NCBI GenBank assembly: GCA_036345935.2
Contig: JADWOT020000003.1
Span: 14,919,901-14,983,900 of the forward strand
Reading direction: 5' to 3'
Source: Taenia hydatigena
Lineage: Eukaryota; Platyhelminthes; Cestoda; Cyclophyllidea; Taeniidae
Length of the DNA stretch: 64,000 nt
In this document: piece by piece, positions 34,601 to 47,789 of the stretch
Layout of the letters: each line of letters begins with the position of its first letter
Numbering within the stretch: the first letter of the stretch is position 1
Notes under the pieces: generated by a model
Told to the model about the DNA's origin: nothing
The model's input: the letters and a program-made list of their open reading frames with translations, nothing else
The model's database searches: none
Translations under genes and position numbers: made by a program

Positions 34601-37600
34601 AAACAAACTGCGAATCCTCAACGCCAGTTATTGTCTACCTATCTATCGCTCTGATTTACATCACTTTAGCCGAGACATGGAGTTAAAGTATCATGTATTT
34701 GTGCATCTTATTTTACACAGACATTGCTTTATAATGTTTTTTTCCGAGCGGTCCATATTTAGTATCGCTTTATTTGTTGAGAACATGTTTGCTGATTATA
34801 AGAGCTGGAGCACTCACCATAAACAGCCTCATCTTCACTCTTCTGGTAGAAGTCTTCGCATTATTTGTCCATCTGCAGTGGTTGTCCTTCTACCATAGCA
34901 CTAAGGTGTGGCAATCAACCACGGAAAGTGAATTCCGCTTACCACTGTCACCACTATGGCACTCTGATTCTTTGCTAAATTAGTAATGAATAAACTCACT
35001 ATTAAAGAGCATATATTATTCATGTAGAGCCACTAGGGATGGCGGAAATGCAAACTGCAGAGGCTGCCATACCTGACACTGAAGTTCTGTTTCCCTACCA
35101 TTGCTTACCAACAAGACCCTTTTTATGTAAATTCTTACAGTAACGCGTTTGGACACCTTTGATTTAAACGTGCGTTTATTTTATTTGAGCCATTTACGTT
35201 ATAAAAATAATTTAGGACCAAACAGTGGCATTTTATTGCCCGTGGTGAATCACATAATGCCAAATGTTGTTCAGTGGAAACACTTGACACAGTGATCTCC
35301 TTGAGAATGTGAAGGCACAACTAGAAGGCTGACTGCTGCATAAAAATGAAGTAAAATGGCAACCGGTAGGAAAAACTCTTTCCTGACTGTTCTGAGCAGC
35401 GTCATCTGCCATCTGGATCTAGAACTCCACGTTGGTTCTACCCAATGTGCTTCTCATTCTGCTTTTTATTTTCTTTATCGATAATCGCTACTAGATTTGA
35501 AACGTGTAAAATTTTAGAAAAATCTGCAAGTCCTTTTGCCATAGCCTTTTCCCTCAATTTATGCAGTTCGTTTATAGGGGTAAGGTAGAAAAGGCCTCAT
35601 TGCATGGCCGGATGATTGACCAAAAGCTTGAATGCTTGAAGGAAGCATCTCAAATAAAAAATGTGCATATTCTATTTCACAATGTAAAAGTCACTGGTGG
35701 TTAGGTAGAATTTCTCTAATAATTATCTAATGAGAGTAAATATTAACCTACTACCCAGAACTTCGTTCTCAATGCCAATAACTGGAGTATTCTCCACCAA
35801 CTAAAAGCAGCATTTTACTGATAACATTTCAGAGGCCTGATCTGGTTGTGGCAATCTGATATGCGGTCCAGTGATTTTTCCATCAGTAATGCATTGCATT
35901 TTTTTTGTAAACTCTAATATTTTTGTAGTCTTTTTGAATTTTCGCCCTAATTAATCAATTTCGTCCCCTGTTTGAAAAAAAATCATCATCCAATTTAGTT
36001 CAATCATGCCGAAGGTTCCGGAAATCACATGCTAGATTACTGCAGTTTTTGCTTGTTCACCCATTCAATTTCATCAGGCTCAAAGTTAGTCACACTAAAA
36101 CAAAGAGACTTGAAGCTCGCCTTAAAGCAGTAAGTGTTAGGTAATCTCAAAATGATAGCGAGAGGGTCCATTGCAGCAGGACAATCTTTAACGTTTCTTG
36201 TTACGTTTTAGGAATTTGGGAAAAGCATCTTGGTTTATGCGTGCACGTTCCCTTTACCCATTCCTCAAATTGTTAATGAATTTGGAATCGCGCAAACGTG
36301 AAACATTGTGATCAAGATGGCGATGGTGTGAAAAGTCCCTTTGTTACCTATTTCGAGATAAGCCAAACATCATAAAACGAATGCTTTTTAGTACTGGAGG
36401 CTCGTTACTTTAATAATCACCCATGTATCAATAACATCGACCCCATTCGTTGCAATAAAATGTGGCGAAACAATTCCGTTGAGGATAAATGCGGATTAGG
36501 AAACAGCGCTGTGGCTCAAAGCTTCAGATTCCTACTGAAGCCCTTAGCGAGGGCATTGTAAAACACGTCACAGTTACTGATCTCGCTACGTTCTCCTATT
36601 TTATCAATGTTAATTCAGGAATGCAATGAGTAGGGCTACGTCCAATTCAAGTGTCATAAATGAATGCGAGTGGGACAAATTCACGGCTCTGTGCTTCAGT
36701 CATTGAACAGGCACGATGATATCCGGATCTGGTATCACTCATTTTGTCAAAAATTAGGCCTTGATTTCTCAAATTTCTAGCTCACGATTACATTGGTTGG
36801 AACCTATACAGTGCTTACAGTAGCACACTCAAGCACGGCCTTATAACAATCTCGCTTACTTATGCAGGATTATCCTCACAAAGTAAGATTAGGTTTCTTC
36901 ATAGTGCATACAGCCACAAAGAAAGGATTTATTTAACCCTATCTAATGCAGCAATGGCTGTAGAATAATGTATTTCTCAAATTACTTGCTTAACTTGCAG
37001 TTTTATTGACAATTCAATTTAAGGCTCCGCCGTTATGCCGCCATCAGACGGCCCGTACTTCGCAGAGTAGAAGCGGCCCCAATTTTTTCTCTACTTCGTC
37101 AATATGTGTTCTGCATGAATATTATGTACGTGTCGTTTGCCGAAATTCTCCATGCATTATAATTGTATAGTTTATTGTAGTTAAAATTTAGCGAACATAA
37201 ATAGCCTACAGCTGATGATTCATGTTCGCATTAAGGCCCAAACAATCACAGTTTTTAATTATCAAACAAATCAAACACATAAGCGTATAGAGCCATACAA
37301 AGTTATGGTTGGTAAAAGGGTAAAGAGCGAACATAATTTATTATAACAAAAAACATGTAGCCGACAGAGCAATTATAGAAATATAAATGCGTTTAAAGTG
37401 CAGTAAAAAAATGTAAGATAGAAGGTAATTCAAAAAAATTTCAAAAAGCAAAAAAAGGATATAAAAAAGCAACCGATAAAAACAATTCAGCAAAAATATC
37501 AAAAAATTGTGCTAAAAAATCAGGTAGAAAAAAATATTTTAGTAAAAAAGCCACCCCAAAAGATTAAAAATAAAAAAATACAAAAAAAATCATAAAAAGA

Positions 37601-37620
37601 CAAAAAAAAAACAAAAGATA
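34600..37620. other. Spacer, left side: no gene seen
   Basis: AT-rich, short ORFs only. From about 37360 to 37620 the plus strand is strongly A-rich (T-rich on the minus strand), directly after the minus-strand gene's poly(A) signal. Confidence 0.5.
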
Positions 37621-37626
37621 TTTATT
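37621..37626 (-). terminator. Polyadenylation signal AATAAA of the minus-strand repeat gene
   Basis: AATAAA on the minus strand lies 15 bp after the TAA stop (37644-37642). Its place favours minus-strand over plus-strand coding of the 75-bp array. Confidence 0.65.
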
Positions 37627-37641
37627 TAATGAAGAAACATG

Positions 37642-39423
37642 TTAAACAATAAAAAGTTTAGACGGCAAAGAAGCCACTGAAGGAAAGTCCGATGCACCCG
37701 TGTGGAGAGGCGCCTCACTGCCTAATGCCACGTCTGATGGNNNNNNNNNNNNNNNNNNNNNNNNNNNNNNNNNNNNNNNNNNNNNNNNNNNNNNNNNNNN
37801 NNNNNNNNNNNNNNNNNNNNNNNNNNNNNNNNNNNNNNNNNNNNNNNNNNNNNNNNNNNNNNNNNNNNNNNNNNNNNNNNNNNNNNNNNNNNNNNNNNNN
37901 NNNNNNNNNNNNNNNNNNNNNNNNNNNNNNNNNNNNNNNNNNNNNNNNNNNNNNNNNNNNNNNNNNNNNNNNNNNNNNNNNNNNNNNNNNNNNNNNNNNN
38001 NNNNNNNNNNNNNNNNNNNNNNNNNNNNNNNNNNNNNNNNNNNNNNNNNNNNNNNNNNNNNNNNNNNNNNNNNNNNNNNNNNNNNNNNNNNNNNNNNNNN
38101 NNNNNNNNNNNNNNNNNNNNNNNNNNNNNNNNNNNNNNNNNNNNNNNNNNNNNNNNNNNNNNNNNNNNNNNNNNNNNNNNNNNNNNNNNNNNNNNNNNNN
38201 NNNNNNNNNNNNNNNNNNNNNNNNNNNNNNNNNNNNNNNNNNNNNNNNNNNNNNNNNNNNNNNNNNNNNNNNNNNNNNNNNNNNNNNNNNNNNNNNNNNN
38301 NNNNNNNNNNNNNNNNNNNNNNNNNNNNNNNNNNNNNNNNNNNNNNNNNNNNNNNNNNNNNNNNNNNNNNNNNNNNNNNNNNNNNNNNNNNNNNNNNNNN
38401 NNNNNNNNNNNNNNNNNNNNNNNNNNNNNNNNNNNNNNNNNNNNNNNNNNNNNNNNNNNNNNNNNNNNNNNNNNNNNNNNNNNNNNNNNNNNNNNNNNNN
38501 NNNNNNNNNNNNNNNNNNNNNNNNNNNNNNNNNNNNNNNNNNNNNNNNNNNNNNNNNNNNNNNNNNNNNNNNNNNNNNNNNNNNNNNNNNNNNNNNNNNN
38601 NNACTGCCTAATGCCACGTCTGACGGCTGCGATGCCACTGAAGGAAAGTCCGATGCACCCGTGTGGAGAGGCGCCTCACTGCCTAATGACACGTCTGACG
38701 GCTGCGATGCCACTGAAGGAAGGTCCGATGCACCCGTGTGGAGAGGCGCCTCACTGCCTAATGCCACGTCTGACGGCTGCGATGCCACTGAAGGAAAGTC
38801 CGATGCATTCGTGTGGAAAGGCGCCTCACTGCCTAATGACACGTCTGACGGCTGCGATGCCACTGAAGGAAAGTCCGATGCACCCGTGTGGAGAGGCGCC
38901 TCACTGCCTAATGCCACGTCTGACGGCTGCGATGCCACTGAAGGAAAGTCCGATGCACCCGTGTGGAGAGGTGCCTCACTGCCTAATGCCACGTCTGACG
39001 GCTGCGATGCCACTGAAGGAAGGTCCGATGCACCCGTGTGGAGAGGCGCCTCACTGCCTAATGACACGTCTGACGGCTGCGATGCCACTGAAGGTAATTC
39101 CGATGTATTTGTTTTTTGTGCTTCTTCATTGCCTGATTCAAGGTCTTGCAGCTGCGTTCTTTGTTCTGGATACGCTGTTGTTGTTTTGTTTTCCTCTATT
39201 GGGCCTTCTTCCCATTCCTGGTTTTTGCTGTTTAATGAGACTTCGTATTTATATAATATCTTTTTCATTTTTTTAAATTTTGTTTTGTTTTGATATTTTT
39301 TAAATTCGTTTTTGCTATAGCATTTTTAACCGATAATTTTTAATTTACAAATACTTACGTATTGTGCCCATTTGAATTATTCAGCATCTGAATGAGGAGT
39401 ATGCTAAAAAGTATAGCCTTCAT
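37642..39423 (-). CDS. Secreted protein with 25-residue tandem repeats (contains assembly gap)
   Basis: Unrecognised. Exon 1 (39423-39359) encodes a short signal peptide (MKAILFSILLIQMLNNSNGH). A GTAAGT donor at 39358 and ctatag acceptor bound a 44-bp intron, and exon 2 starts at 39314 in matching phase with a Lys-rich stretch (TKNEFKKYQNKTKFKK). An acidic linker follows (NQEWEEGPIEENKTTT), then tandem 25-residue repeats containing EAPLHTGASD, PSVASQPSDV and ALGS, rich in Ser, Ala and Pro and without Cys. The right side shows about six and a half units and the left side about one before SKLFIV and TAA. The opposite strand is also open across the array because 75 is divisible by 3, but only the minus strand offers a signal peptide, intron and AATAAA. 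It may be a mucin-like or immunodominant secreted protein; function is unknown. Confidence 0.65.
37682..39093 (-). repeat. 75-bp tandem repeat array
   Basis: Units step by exactly 75 bp (for example actgcctaatg at 38603 and 38678). The visible units differ by a few recurrent substitutions (Ala/Asp, Arg/Lys codon changes on the plus strand). The array continues into the gap from both sides. Confidence 0.95.
37741..38602. other. Assembly gap (862 N)
   Basis: The gap sits inside the 75-bp array. Its length does not fit the repeat period: phase continuity needs 51 plus a multiple of 75 (801 or 876), so 862 is an estimate. Confidence 0.98.
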
Positions 39424-39469
39424 TTTTTTGTTTTGAGGTGACTAATTCCAAATTTCTTTTTCTGTTCCC

Positions 39470-39487
39470 TTTTATGCTCCTTATTGG
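39470..39487 (-). promoter_or_regulatory. Promoter elements of the minus-strand repeat gene
   Basis: On the minus strand CCAAT (39487-39483) is followed by a TATA-like CATAAAA (39476-39470), 47 bp before the ATG at 39423. Confidence 0.5.
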
Positions 39488-39799
39488 TGGCTAAAACCAA
39501 CCATTAGTTAATTTGTTTTCTCTTTGTTTCACCTACTTGCATCTTGAAGTACATTTCAATTGGTTTATATTACACGTTCTTCGTGTACTTCTTTAAAGTG
39601 TTGAATTTGCGTAAATACGTCGCTTTATGTCCTCTCTTGCTGTCATTTTTCAATGTTCATTTGGGAAACTTGTGATAATTGTTGAAGCAAATTATCGCGT
39701 CAGTGCAGTAATTTGTTGGAGCCTGGGAAATTTGAAATACATCAAAGTGATCCCCAAACTATAAACAGGAAACACATGCATTTCTTTTGCGGATTTCAA

Positions 39800-39975
39800 G
39801 CATTTTACTACTGTAGAGCCTCAGATTTTCTCAGAAGGCGAAAGAAGACGCAATGCTTAAGCAGAATGCGGATCGTTGGCATAAGTAAGGGATCGCGGCC
39901 ACTGGCATGACTTGAAGGCCAGGCTTCCAGGCAAAGTCAAAATGACGGACCTCCAAAATGGCTCGCCGTCAAAAT
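39800..39975 (-). mobile_element. Decayed TRIM LTR in the spacer
   Basis: On the plus strand it reads agcctcagattttctcagaa, gaagacgcaatgctt, gccactggcatgac and aggccaggcttccaggc, the reverse-complement LTR order. Confidence 0.55.
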
Positions 39976-42594
39976 GAAGTGTTAAACAAACAATTAATGT
40001 CTCACACTTATTACTGCACTATTCGTGATTTATTTTAATCGTAATAGTGTTATAAGCAAAGTATAGCAGAACTCGCTTCATATTACATTTTTCTTACCGA
40101 GCTGTTCAAATAGTTGTTAATCGCCTCGGTTAGCAATTTTTAAGCCTTTTTGCACGTGCTAAAATATCTTGATTCAGCCCGCTTTTCCATAAAATTCTTT
40201 AATATTGGGTTCAAAGAGCTGCCATTTCATATTTAATGCATTTAAAATGCTTTTAAAAACATTTTATTTATGCTTCATTGTGCAACTCAAACAAAGTTTG
40301 GCACACTGCTAAGGTTGGCCTTTAAGACGTGTTTGATTAAAAGAATGGGGCTTGGTCCATTTTGTGTGTGTGAACTGATCCCTAGTTTCGCTCGCCGTTC
40401 TCGCCGCTATCCTACAATGGGACCAGTTTAATTTCATGAAGGCAAAACAAGTCCGTGTCAACAACGGGACTTACAGGAAGTAGACGAACCGTGCACTTGT
40501 GGAGAGCACATAAACTCAGTCAGATCACAAATGCACCACTTGTTTGGCTGCTCGAACATGGAAAGCAATCTTCCCTGTGCAGTACACTGGCACTTAACGA
40601 GAAATGTTACTCATTGATGTGGTTAAAAGTGTAGGAAATGAGATAAATTGTCTGCATTTTTAACAACTACATCAGGCAAATTCTGACTTATTTGAGACTT
40701 CTTTGCAGAAAAAGGACGTGCAGCATACGCCTTCCTTCTGCCGCCCTGATATTTAGCTTTGTAAAATCAAATCAGAGCTGATGTCCTTTTGAATCGCGTT
40801 TGTTCAATGCGACTCTAGCCTTTCCTAGGACATGAATTTTTCATAGTGTTTTGATACATATTGTGATGCCAAAGCATGGAAGAACTAAAGAATCCTGACG
40901 TGATCTGAAAGCTATGCCGTCTCGCTAAAGAAAAATGGCAGGGGTCTGAGCGTCTGTGACATCGGAATGCGGAGATAAACAAGCAATCGGAGCATTAGAG
41001 CTGACAATGCAAGGCACCGAACCGCTTGTTTCACTCGTGGCAATACAGTGTTCAGGATTTAGCATTGTGCAGCACCACCTTTGTTCAGAGACGTCTCTAC
41101 AACAAATTGCTTGAATGCCAAGTAAACATGATTTGAATGCACTGAAGGCAGAACAGTGGACTTAAACACAAGGGGAAGAAAATACAGCCGATTCAAATAG
41201 ACTCCCAATTGTGTGCAGTTATAATTCACCCCTCTCGCTCACACGCCCATCAAATTATGTCACGACAACTTTTGATAAGAGAGATGCTGTTGGAATCAAT
41301 ACCGATTTTGAACAATGAGCATTACGGAGACGCATGGTTATACGAGATTCACGAGAGAAAAGCAAACTTAGTTTGGTAATTGTGAGAGTGTTATAAATAG
41401 CATAAGAGATTGGATCGAGGAAGGAGACATGGCAGTGATATGATCTGGAGCCAAGTAAGGAATCTTGTTTGCGTGCGCATATTAAACTGAGAACGCGTCC
41501 CACCTTCCTCCTGTTTTGTTTCCACCTCTTTGGCATACCATTTCTTTCTTAGCACTTCCTGCTAACAACCAGCAGATCTTCCGTACCCTGACAACTTTGG
41601 TCCATTAAGAAGCAGTACATGAAATGGAATTGGATGAGAAGCCGGCAATTGTAGCGGTAGTCCAACACTTGGGGAGCAAAAGGCCTCCAATTTATGGACT
41701 TGGCACAAAAGTGAACATTGAGAGAGCTCGTGTTTCACCACCACACTCCATAGTGAGTGAGACGTGAGTTGGTCTGCTGCGTCTGGCTCACTCAGAGGAG
41801 AAGCCACATCATCACTTTATCTCGCCGATCGCTTCCCCAGTGTACGATCTTCGTCAAAGTGTGCAACGACTTACACCGTGGATACCACTTAGAAAGTCTA
41901 TGCAAGCACAAGTGGTTTTCAGGGCGTTAATATGACATCGAAAGGAAATTGGATCATTTGACTTGAGTCAGAGGACTTGACGAGAGGATGAAGTAGGATG
42001 GCTGTCGCATTGAAAGTCTATTCGCCATTCGCCCTAATGCACTTGTCTACGTGTGAGGTAAGCCCTGCTTCTAGGTGAAAGCTAGGAGACTTCCAACAAG
42101 ATGTGCATTCACTTCGACATTACAATGCGTATGAACTAAAGAGAAGATTTGTGTTTCACAAATGATCCAACAACTTCTAGATGTGTAGTTTGGAAAGAGG
42201 AGGAAGGAATAACTCGCAAAATGTATCTTTGGTCGCCACCAGATGCCACCAGATCGTTAACTATCTTTCAGCTTTTATGCCTGCTTCCACTGTGCCCACT
42301 TAAGGGAATTGCACTGCAAACACTGTTTGACTGTTATGCCATTTCGCTATTTATCACAATGAGGCACACCTCGAAGAAGACTCATACACTGATCTATCAG
42401 ATATTGAGCTTTGCGGAAATGAAGGTGAGGACCTTAGATCGCCTTTACACACAAAGCTCGCTTTTTGTCACTAGTCTTGATTGTTCTTCTTTGATGCACC
42501 TGTCCTCGTGTGAACTATCCATCACTTCAAGCTGAAATGCGGAAGGCTTCCATATATTTTCATTGTGATATGCAAGCACAAACGATGTATCAAT

Positions 42595-44215
42595 TTGCAG
42601 GTCTATAGTTTTACGGAAGAAAGTGTGATTTGCTCATAAAATGCATACTTTTAACCGCCCAATATGAGTTAAACTGTACTGATGCGATTATTTTGCATCA
42701 TACTGCATTTGCATTCGATAGCGTCAGAGAGCTAACCCAATTCCAACACCTCAATGTCTTCAGCTCATCGCACTTTTCCTATGTATTATCGTGAGGTACT
42801 TCTTTATCCCAAAGTGATGTTGACAAATGGCGATGGTTATGAAAGAATCTACTAGCGTGAACCCAGTAGGATTTCTAACGTAATCACTTTCTTCATTTCC
42901 GTGTTAGCATTCTGGAATTCTTAGCAAATCCAAGCAACGAGGTGCTAAGGCGAAATGGTACTGGTTTCAAATTAAATGAAAAGTATGCAATGCATGGCTG
43001 CTAAAATAATTGCTACACCGCTAGCCACCTTGCTTTGCTACTCGGTCCGGCATAATTTGTTTTAGCGAACCAAGACTTCCCTGAGGACGAACGAAGACAT
43101 AAAAGTTGAATAGAATGCATATTGCTGATGAGCAGAGGAGCTTAGCGGCGACAAGCAAAGCCTGGGAGCCGGGCCGCTGTGCGGACATACAATGGCGGAG
43201 CCCCTACGTAGTCCATTTTCGACTCATTTTGCAGTTCCCCCTTCCCTTCCAGCGGTATTCCCGGTGCTGCACTTTCTTCGCCTCCTACGTCAGCTGTCAC
43301 AACACACTCCACACCGTAAGAATAACGCTTTTAAATAAACCTCATTTAGTTCTCAACTTTGCATGTAACTGAGGTATTTCACCACATCATTGCTGATTTC
43401 TTAGCGAAGGGAATAATTTGGGGGGAAGAAGAAAGTGCTAGCTCTCTCATATGCTCAACACTGGATGTAAAATCTCAGGCTCAAATTAAAGACGAGTCAC
43501 TTGACAGAAAATGAGGTTAAATTAGTTTTGCATGGATGATTTGTTTCACGTCTATTCATCCATGCCACTTTGTTCTCGCTCCAGTGCCGCCATGCCATAT
43601 CTACCTGAGATCCATCCAGTTGGCAGAGATGTAAAGATGGGGTGGCATGTCCGTTCGACTTATATTTTCATGCAGGAACGGTAGACAGCTCCGTGTCGGA
43701 GCTTTCCATGAGGTGGATGGCTAGTGCTGATTCTCTTATTGACAGCTTTCTACGGGCCACGGATTCGCATTGCGCTGCCACCAAAGTGTTTTGCACCGAG
43801 ACATCCCGGAGGACGTAGGAAGGCACAATAGTCGGACAGAATATGCATTGTCAAGATACAGTAGGTATTGGGACCACTGACTTGGTTTGGAAGGCATATC
43901 ATCCAGTGCAAGTACAATGGCAGAGGTCTAACTGCCAGTGGCACCAAAACTAAGGGTTTGACAAATGATAAGGAGAAACGAGTCGCTATATGTGTTGCTT
44001 AAATTCTAACCACTTATGAGTTGAATGCGCTAACGATTAGAAAGCCCATCTGATTTGAAAAGAAAAACTGTCTCCAGCCGTAATCCACTTCCTTCACGGA
44101 ACAGTGCATTCATTTGAGTCACTGCAACTTCTGGTGGAATAAATTGTGCTAGCACTTCTAGAGATTTGATGTAGAACCACTCCACAGACAAATGGAATAT
44201 GACATAAAAGCAGGA
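42595..44215. other. Right-arm-specific block 1
   Basis: The left arm has only about 70 bp at the matching place (about 31085-31170). Much of this block is a decayed minus-strand TRIM (43060-43970); no gene is seen in the rest. Confidence 0.75.
43060..43970 (-). mobile_element. Decayed TRIM in right arm
   Basis: Read on the minus strand: an LTR starting near 43970 ends near 43785 and is followed by TTTGGTGGCAGCGC, nearly the primer-binding site of the intact element. A second LTR runs from about 43225 to 43060 and ends with the gtcctcagggaagtcttgg block. The interior has no coding frame. Confidence 0.7.
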
Positions 44216-44929
44216 AAATGAGAATCACCTGAGGGCTGAATAAATTTTTAGTGACATTCTTCACTGGAACGGGATGTTGCAGTGATATGGCATAGAAGCT
44301 AGAAGAGAATCTAAAACTCATTTGTAAATTAAACTGGAAAGCACATCATTCTCTTCCTTTTCTGTTGCTGTCACGATACTTTCTGCTTTCAGAGCTATGC
44401 AAACTCCGATTCATTTAAAGGGAGTCTGCGAAATGAACTTTGATGCTACACTGGTAATCGTAGCGGAGGCTATCTCTTTGTAAGTGAACGAAAGCCACGA
44501 CCTCAAGTCAAAGACTCGGCGGCTTTAATGACTATGTACATCAAGGTTGACACTGAAATGCATAATCCAAACTATGCTTCTTTCCTTACAAATGAGCACA
44601 CATTTGCCAAATTTGCATTCTTGCAGAAAGAAGTGTAATCTGTGCAGAAATCGTGTCTTACTTGTTGCCCCTTTCCCCGATAAAGCCGCAATCGTGCTAT
44701 TGTGTTGTAGCCCACTGCGGTTCCGTCTGATGTCGCCAGAGTGTCAGCTTAGTTCCCACGACTCATTGCCTTCATCTTCCATTTATGCTCAGTGGGCGTA
44801 AATAGACGGATTTTGAGGTGGAATGAAAATGTTTTAAAGCTGGAGGGTAAATATGGGGAGCATCGCAGTTGAACGGGCGTCTTTTAGGATTAACCACATT
44901 TGTTTCTTACTCGGTCATTCTATGATGCC

Positions 44930-45140
44930 CTGTCTGATATGATTTTGAGCAGATTTATTGCAGCACTTCGAGACTTTTCAGAAGATGAAGGACGGAAGGC
45001 ATAGTGCTTAGGCAGAATGTGTGTTGCGGACAGAGTGTGGAAGCTGCGGCTTACCGACAAGACACGGAATTGAGGTCCTCTGGCGGTGTAACAATGACGG
45101 AGCCACAAAGTGACCCACTACCACAATCGAGAGTTGGACT
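44930..45140 (-). mobile_element. Decayed TRIM-type LTR, right-arm copy
   Basis: Mirror of 29920-30120. Confidence 0.5.
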
Positions 45141-45804
45141 TACCATTGCCTTAGCGCGTAGTCTCTCTCTCCCCTCTTGAGCGTTGTGCCCCATCTACCT
45201 CTTGTCAAGCATTTACGCCAGCAGTCTCAACGCAATCAGTCTCGTTGGAAAAACACTTACCGATCAACCACGCTAGTGAGGGTAGTTGTCGAGGTCAACG
45301 ACATGTGAGAGGGCTCTACGAACATTCACTTGCATTTTATGGAGACGGCGATTTCACCCTCCAACACCTAATCGAACGCTGTGGCCAGTTCGAGGTGGGA
45401 AAGTAGGGATGAGAGAATGGTTGATGTTTGACCATAGAAGCCCACGAGGGTGAATTCACCACACAACGACCACTACACAACTATAATGCAGCACATGTGA
45501 AAGGCTGAGACGCAAGAAGAAGTATCATTTAGCTCCTTGCTGCATAAAACATGTTTGTTTGAATGCGTCTTCTGCACCAGAGGCAGTCAGCTAATGGGAA
45601 CTACGTGGCGACTTGGACGTCATCGGGATGAGAGGAGGGAACGTACTCCGCACATGCTTGACCGCGACATCCAAACCACACAAAGAAAGTGAGCCTCCAA
45701 CTCGTCTGCTCGTTTTAGCAGGGTGAAGGCTGAAGTGGAGAGAGTAACTCGTAACCGGTCGGAAATGCAACCTAGTCTTAGAATGAAGAATTTTGGTTGA
45801 GCGC

Positions 45805-46945
45805 TTCATGCAAATTCGATAGCTTTCGAAATACTTGAAACAAAACTTACATTTTATTGACAGGGGTTCACTTGCAAATCAATGTCCCTCAATCTCTGAT
45901 CCCCAAAATCTCACGTTCCTTCGCACTGCAATTATGATCCCCTCTCACGTAGTATTTTTCATCTAAATTTGAGTAAATCAATATTTTGGTTGCTTGACAA
46001 CAGCTGAACACAAATGAGCCCTAAAATGTTTGCTTAGTTAAAGGTCTCGCTTTGTTCGCCAATGATGCTGAGCATGATCAAACGTGTCTTTTCTGAGAAT
46101 TAATGCGTAAAGCGTCGACTGGGTAGTGATAATAAATGCCAAACATCTTCATATTGTGGATGGTTTAATTGGCTAAAACATTTGCACATCGAGGTGCTGG
46201 GTTCGCCATCGGTTAATTTACACTCACACACTGGTTTGGAGTTACTGAAAGGCTCAGCAGCAGGAAGCATTGAGGAGTTATTGTATAGCGCTCCAGGGCA
46301 CTGTTGATGGGTAAAGAAGTTGTGGAACTGTGCCTGAGAGTGCCGCACAAACACTTCCTTCTCCTTTAAGCATACCTCGATCAACGGCCTACATCGTCGA
46401 TGCTGCTTGGAAACCGCCCACCAGTCAACCGTGTCAATCATTCAATTTGTGTGCAAATAATAGAATACGTGACCACAACATCAATGCTCCATTTTGGCGA
46501 TTTTCTCCGTATCAGCAGTTTCGTTCTGGTGGGAACGGGGAAGGGGAGGGAGGAGGGAGGTGCGGTCACCTTTGGAAACCGCTGTTCATTCAGCAGCATT
46601 AGCAGTATTTTAAAGGGCTTTGATGCTACGTCGTGTGCCATGGCGGTAGGCCAAATCTTCGTAAGCGATAGAAACTCAATCTGGATGACTAGAGACAACG
46701 CATAAACATTACACAAGGAAGTCAACACTACGGAGACGCATAAGAGATGAGTTGCTGAGAATTTCCGCACTCCATCACCAAACTCAACAGCAAAACTTGT
46801 TTCGACTCATTGCGCCTCACTCACAAACAGGAAGTCACGTCGCTTGATCTCGCTAATTGCACCTCCGCTTAAATTGCAGGAAGTTGCCTGAAATATGCAG
46901 GAACGCAAAATCGTCTCAAGCACAAGTGATCTTGAGAGAAATAAT
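45805..46945. other. Right-arm-specific block 2
   Basis: About 1.14 kb absent from the left arm (junction at about 29270). It contains long open frames on both strands near 46100-46770, none starting with a convincing ATG plus signal or splice context. Origin unknown: insertion here or loss from the left arm. Confidence 0.7.
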
Positions 46946-47789
46946 TTGATACCTTGGCTTGAGTTACAAGACTTGATGACAATTCCGCAACAGGCTCGCC
47001 GTCGCACACAATGTTCACTTGTCAGTGCTTACCTTGTTTGTGCCTCTTTGATCTACCCGAACGCCGCCTTTCGGCTGTTCACCACTTTAAGGTTGAGATT
47101 GCACTAGCATTGCCTCCATTGTTCTCCTTTGATGTAAGCGCTTACCCTTGAGGTAGCCGCCGCTTCGAGTTGAAGAGAAAGCGTCTTTCAAGGTGATGTC
47201 GGATCGCTTTGAAATGGCCTTGATTGTTCTTCTTTGATGTACTCGCTCATGAGCCGGGTTAACACCGCTTCAAAGTGAAATGTAGGAGGTTGTCAAGGTG
47301 ATGTGCATTCAATTTGACACTGTGATAGGTATGCACTAAATGTGGTTCCATGTTTCATAAATGGCATTCCAATATCCAACTTAGCAGTATCATAGGAGAA
47401 GGTGAGATTCATGTGCATAATGTATCTGTAATCACCTCTCAAACCGAGTTAGACTGTACCGGGTCAGTTGTGCTGCGCTAATTTCCACTGCGTTTGCACC
47501 TCTATTCATTTTGTTTGTTTGATAGCACTCCAATATATACCATGTTCCATGTTGTTGCCATTCCGCTACTCATAGCGATGAGGCATGTGTTGTGAAAGAG
47601 TGATGTACACATGACTGTATCTACTAACGCGAATCCAGTAGGATCTTCAACATGTTCACTCTCTTCACTGCTGTACCGGCATCCTAAAATTATGAGCTGA
47701 TGTAAACAACAGGGCAATAAGATGGGACGATTGCGTCCTTAAAAGTAGTCCATGACCAATCACCCTGACTTGCTACTCGGTCCGGCATT

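Noticed and set aside
37692..39293. Plus-strand 533-codon frame through the 75-bp array (LPNATSDGCDATEG repeats)
   Set aside because: It is open only because the period is a multiple of three. It lacks a signal peptide, splice support and a poly(A) signal, all of which the minus strand has; most of it is also gap.
46438..46770. Minus-strand ORF with a signal-peptide-like start
   Set aside because: Its first codon is GTG, and the nearest ATG is in another frame, so the apparent signal peptide is not supported as a eukaryotic start.
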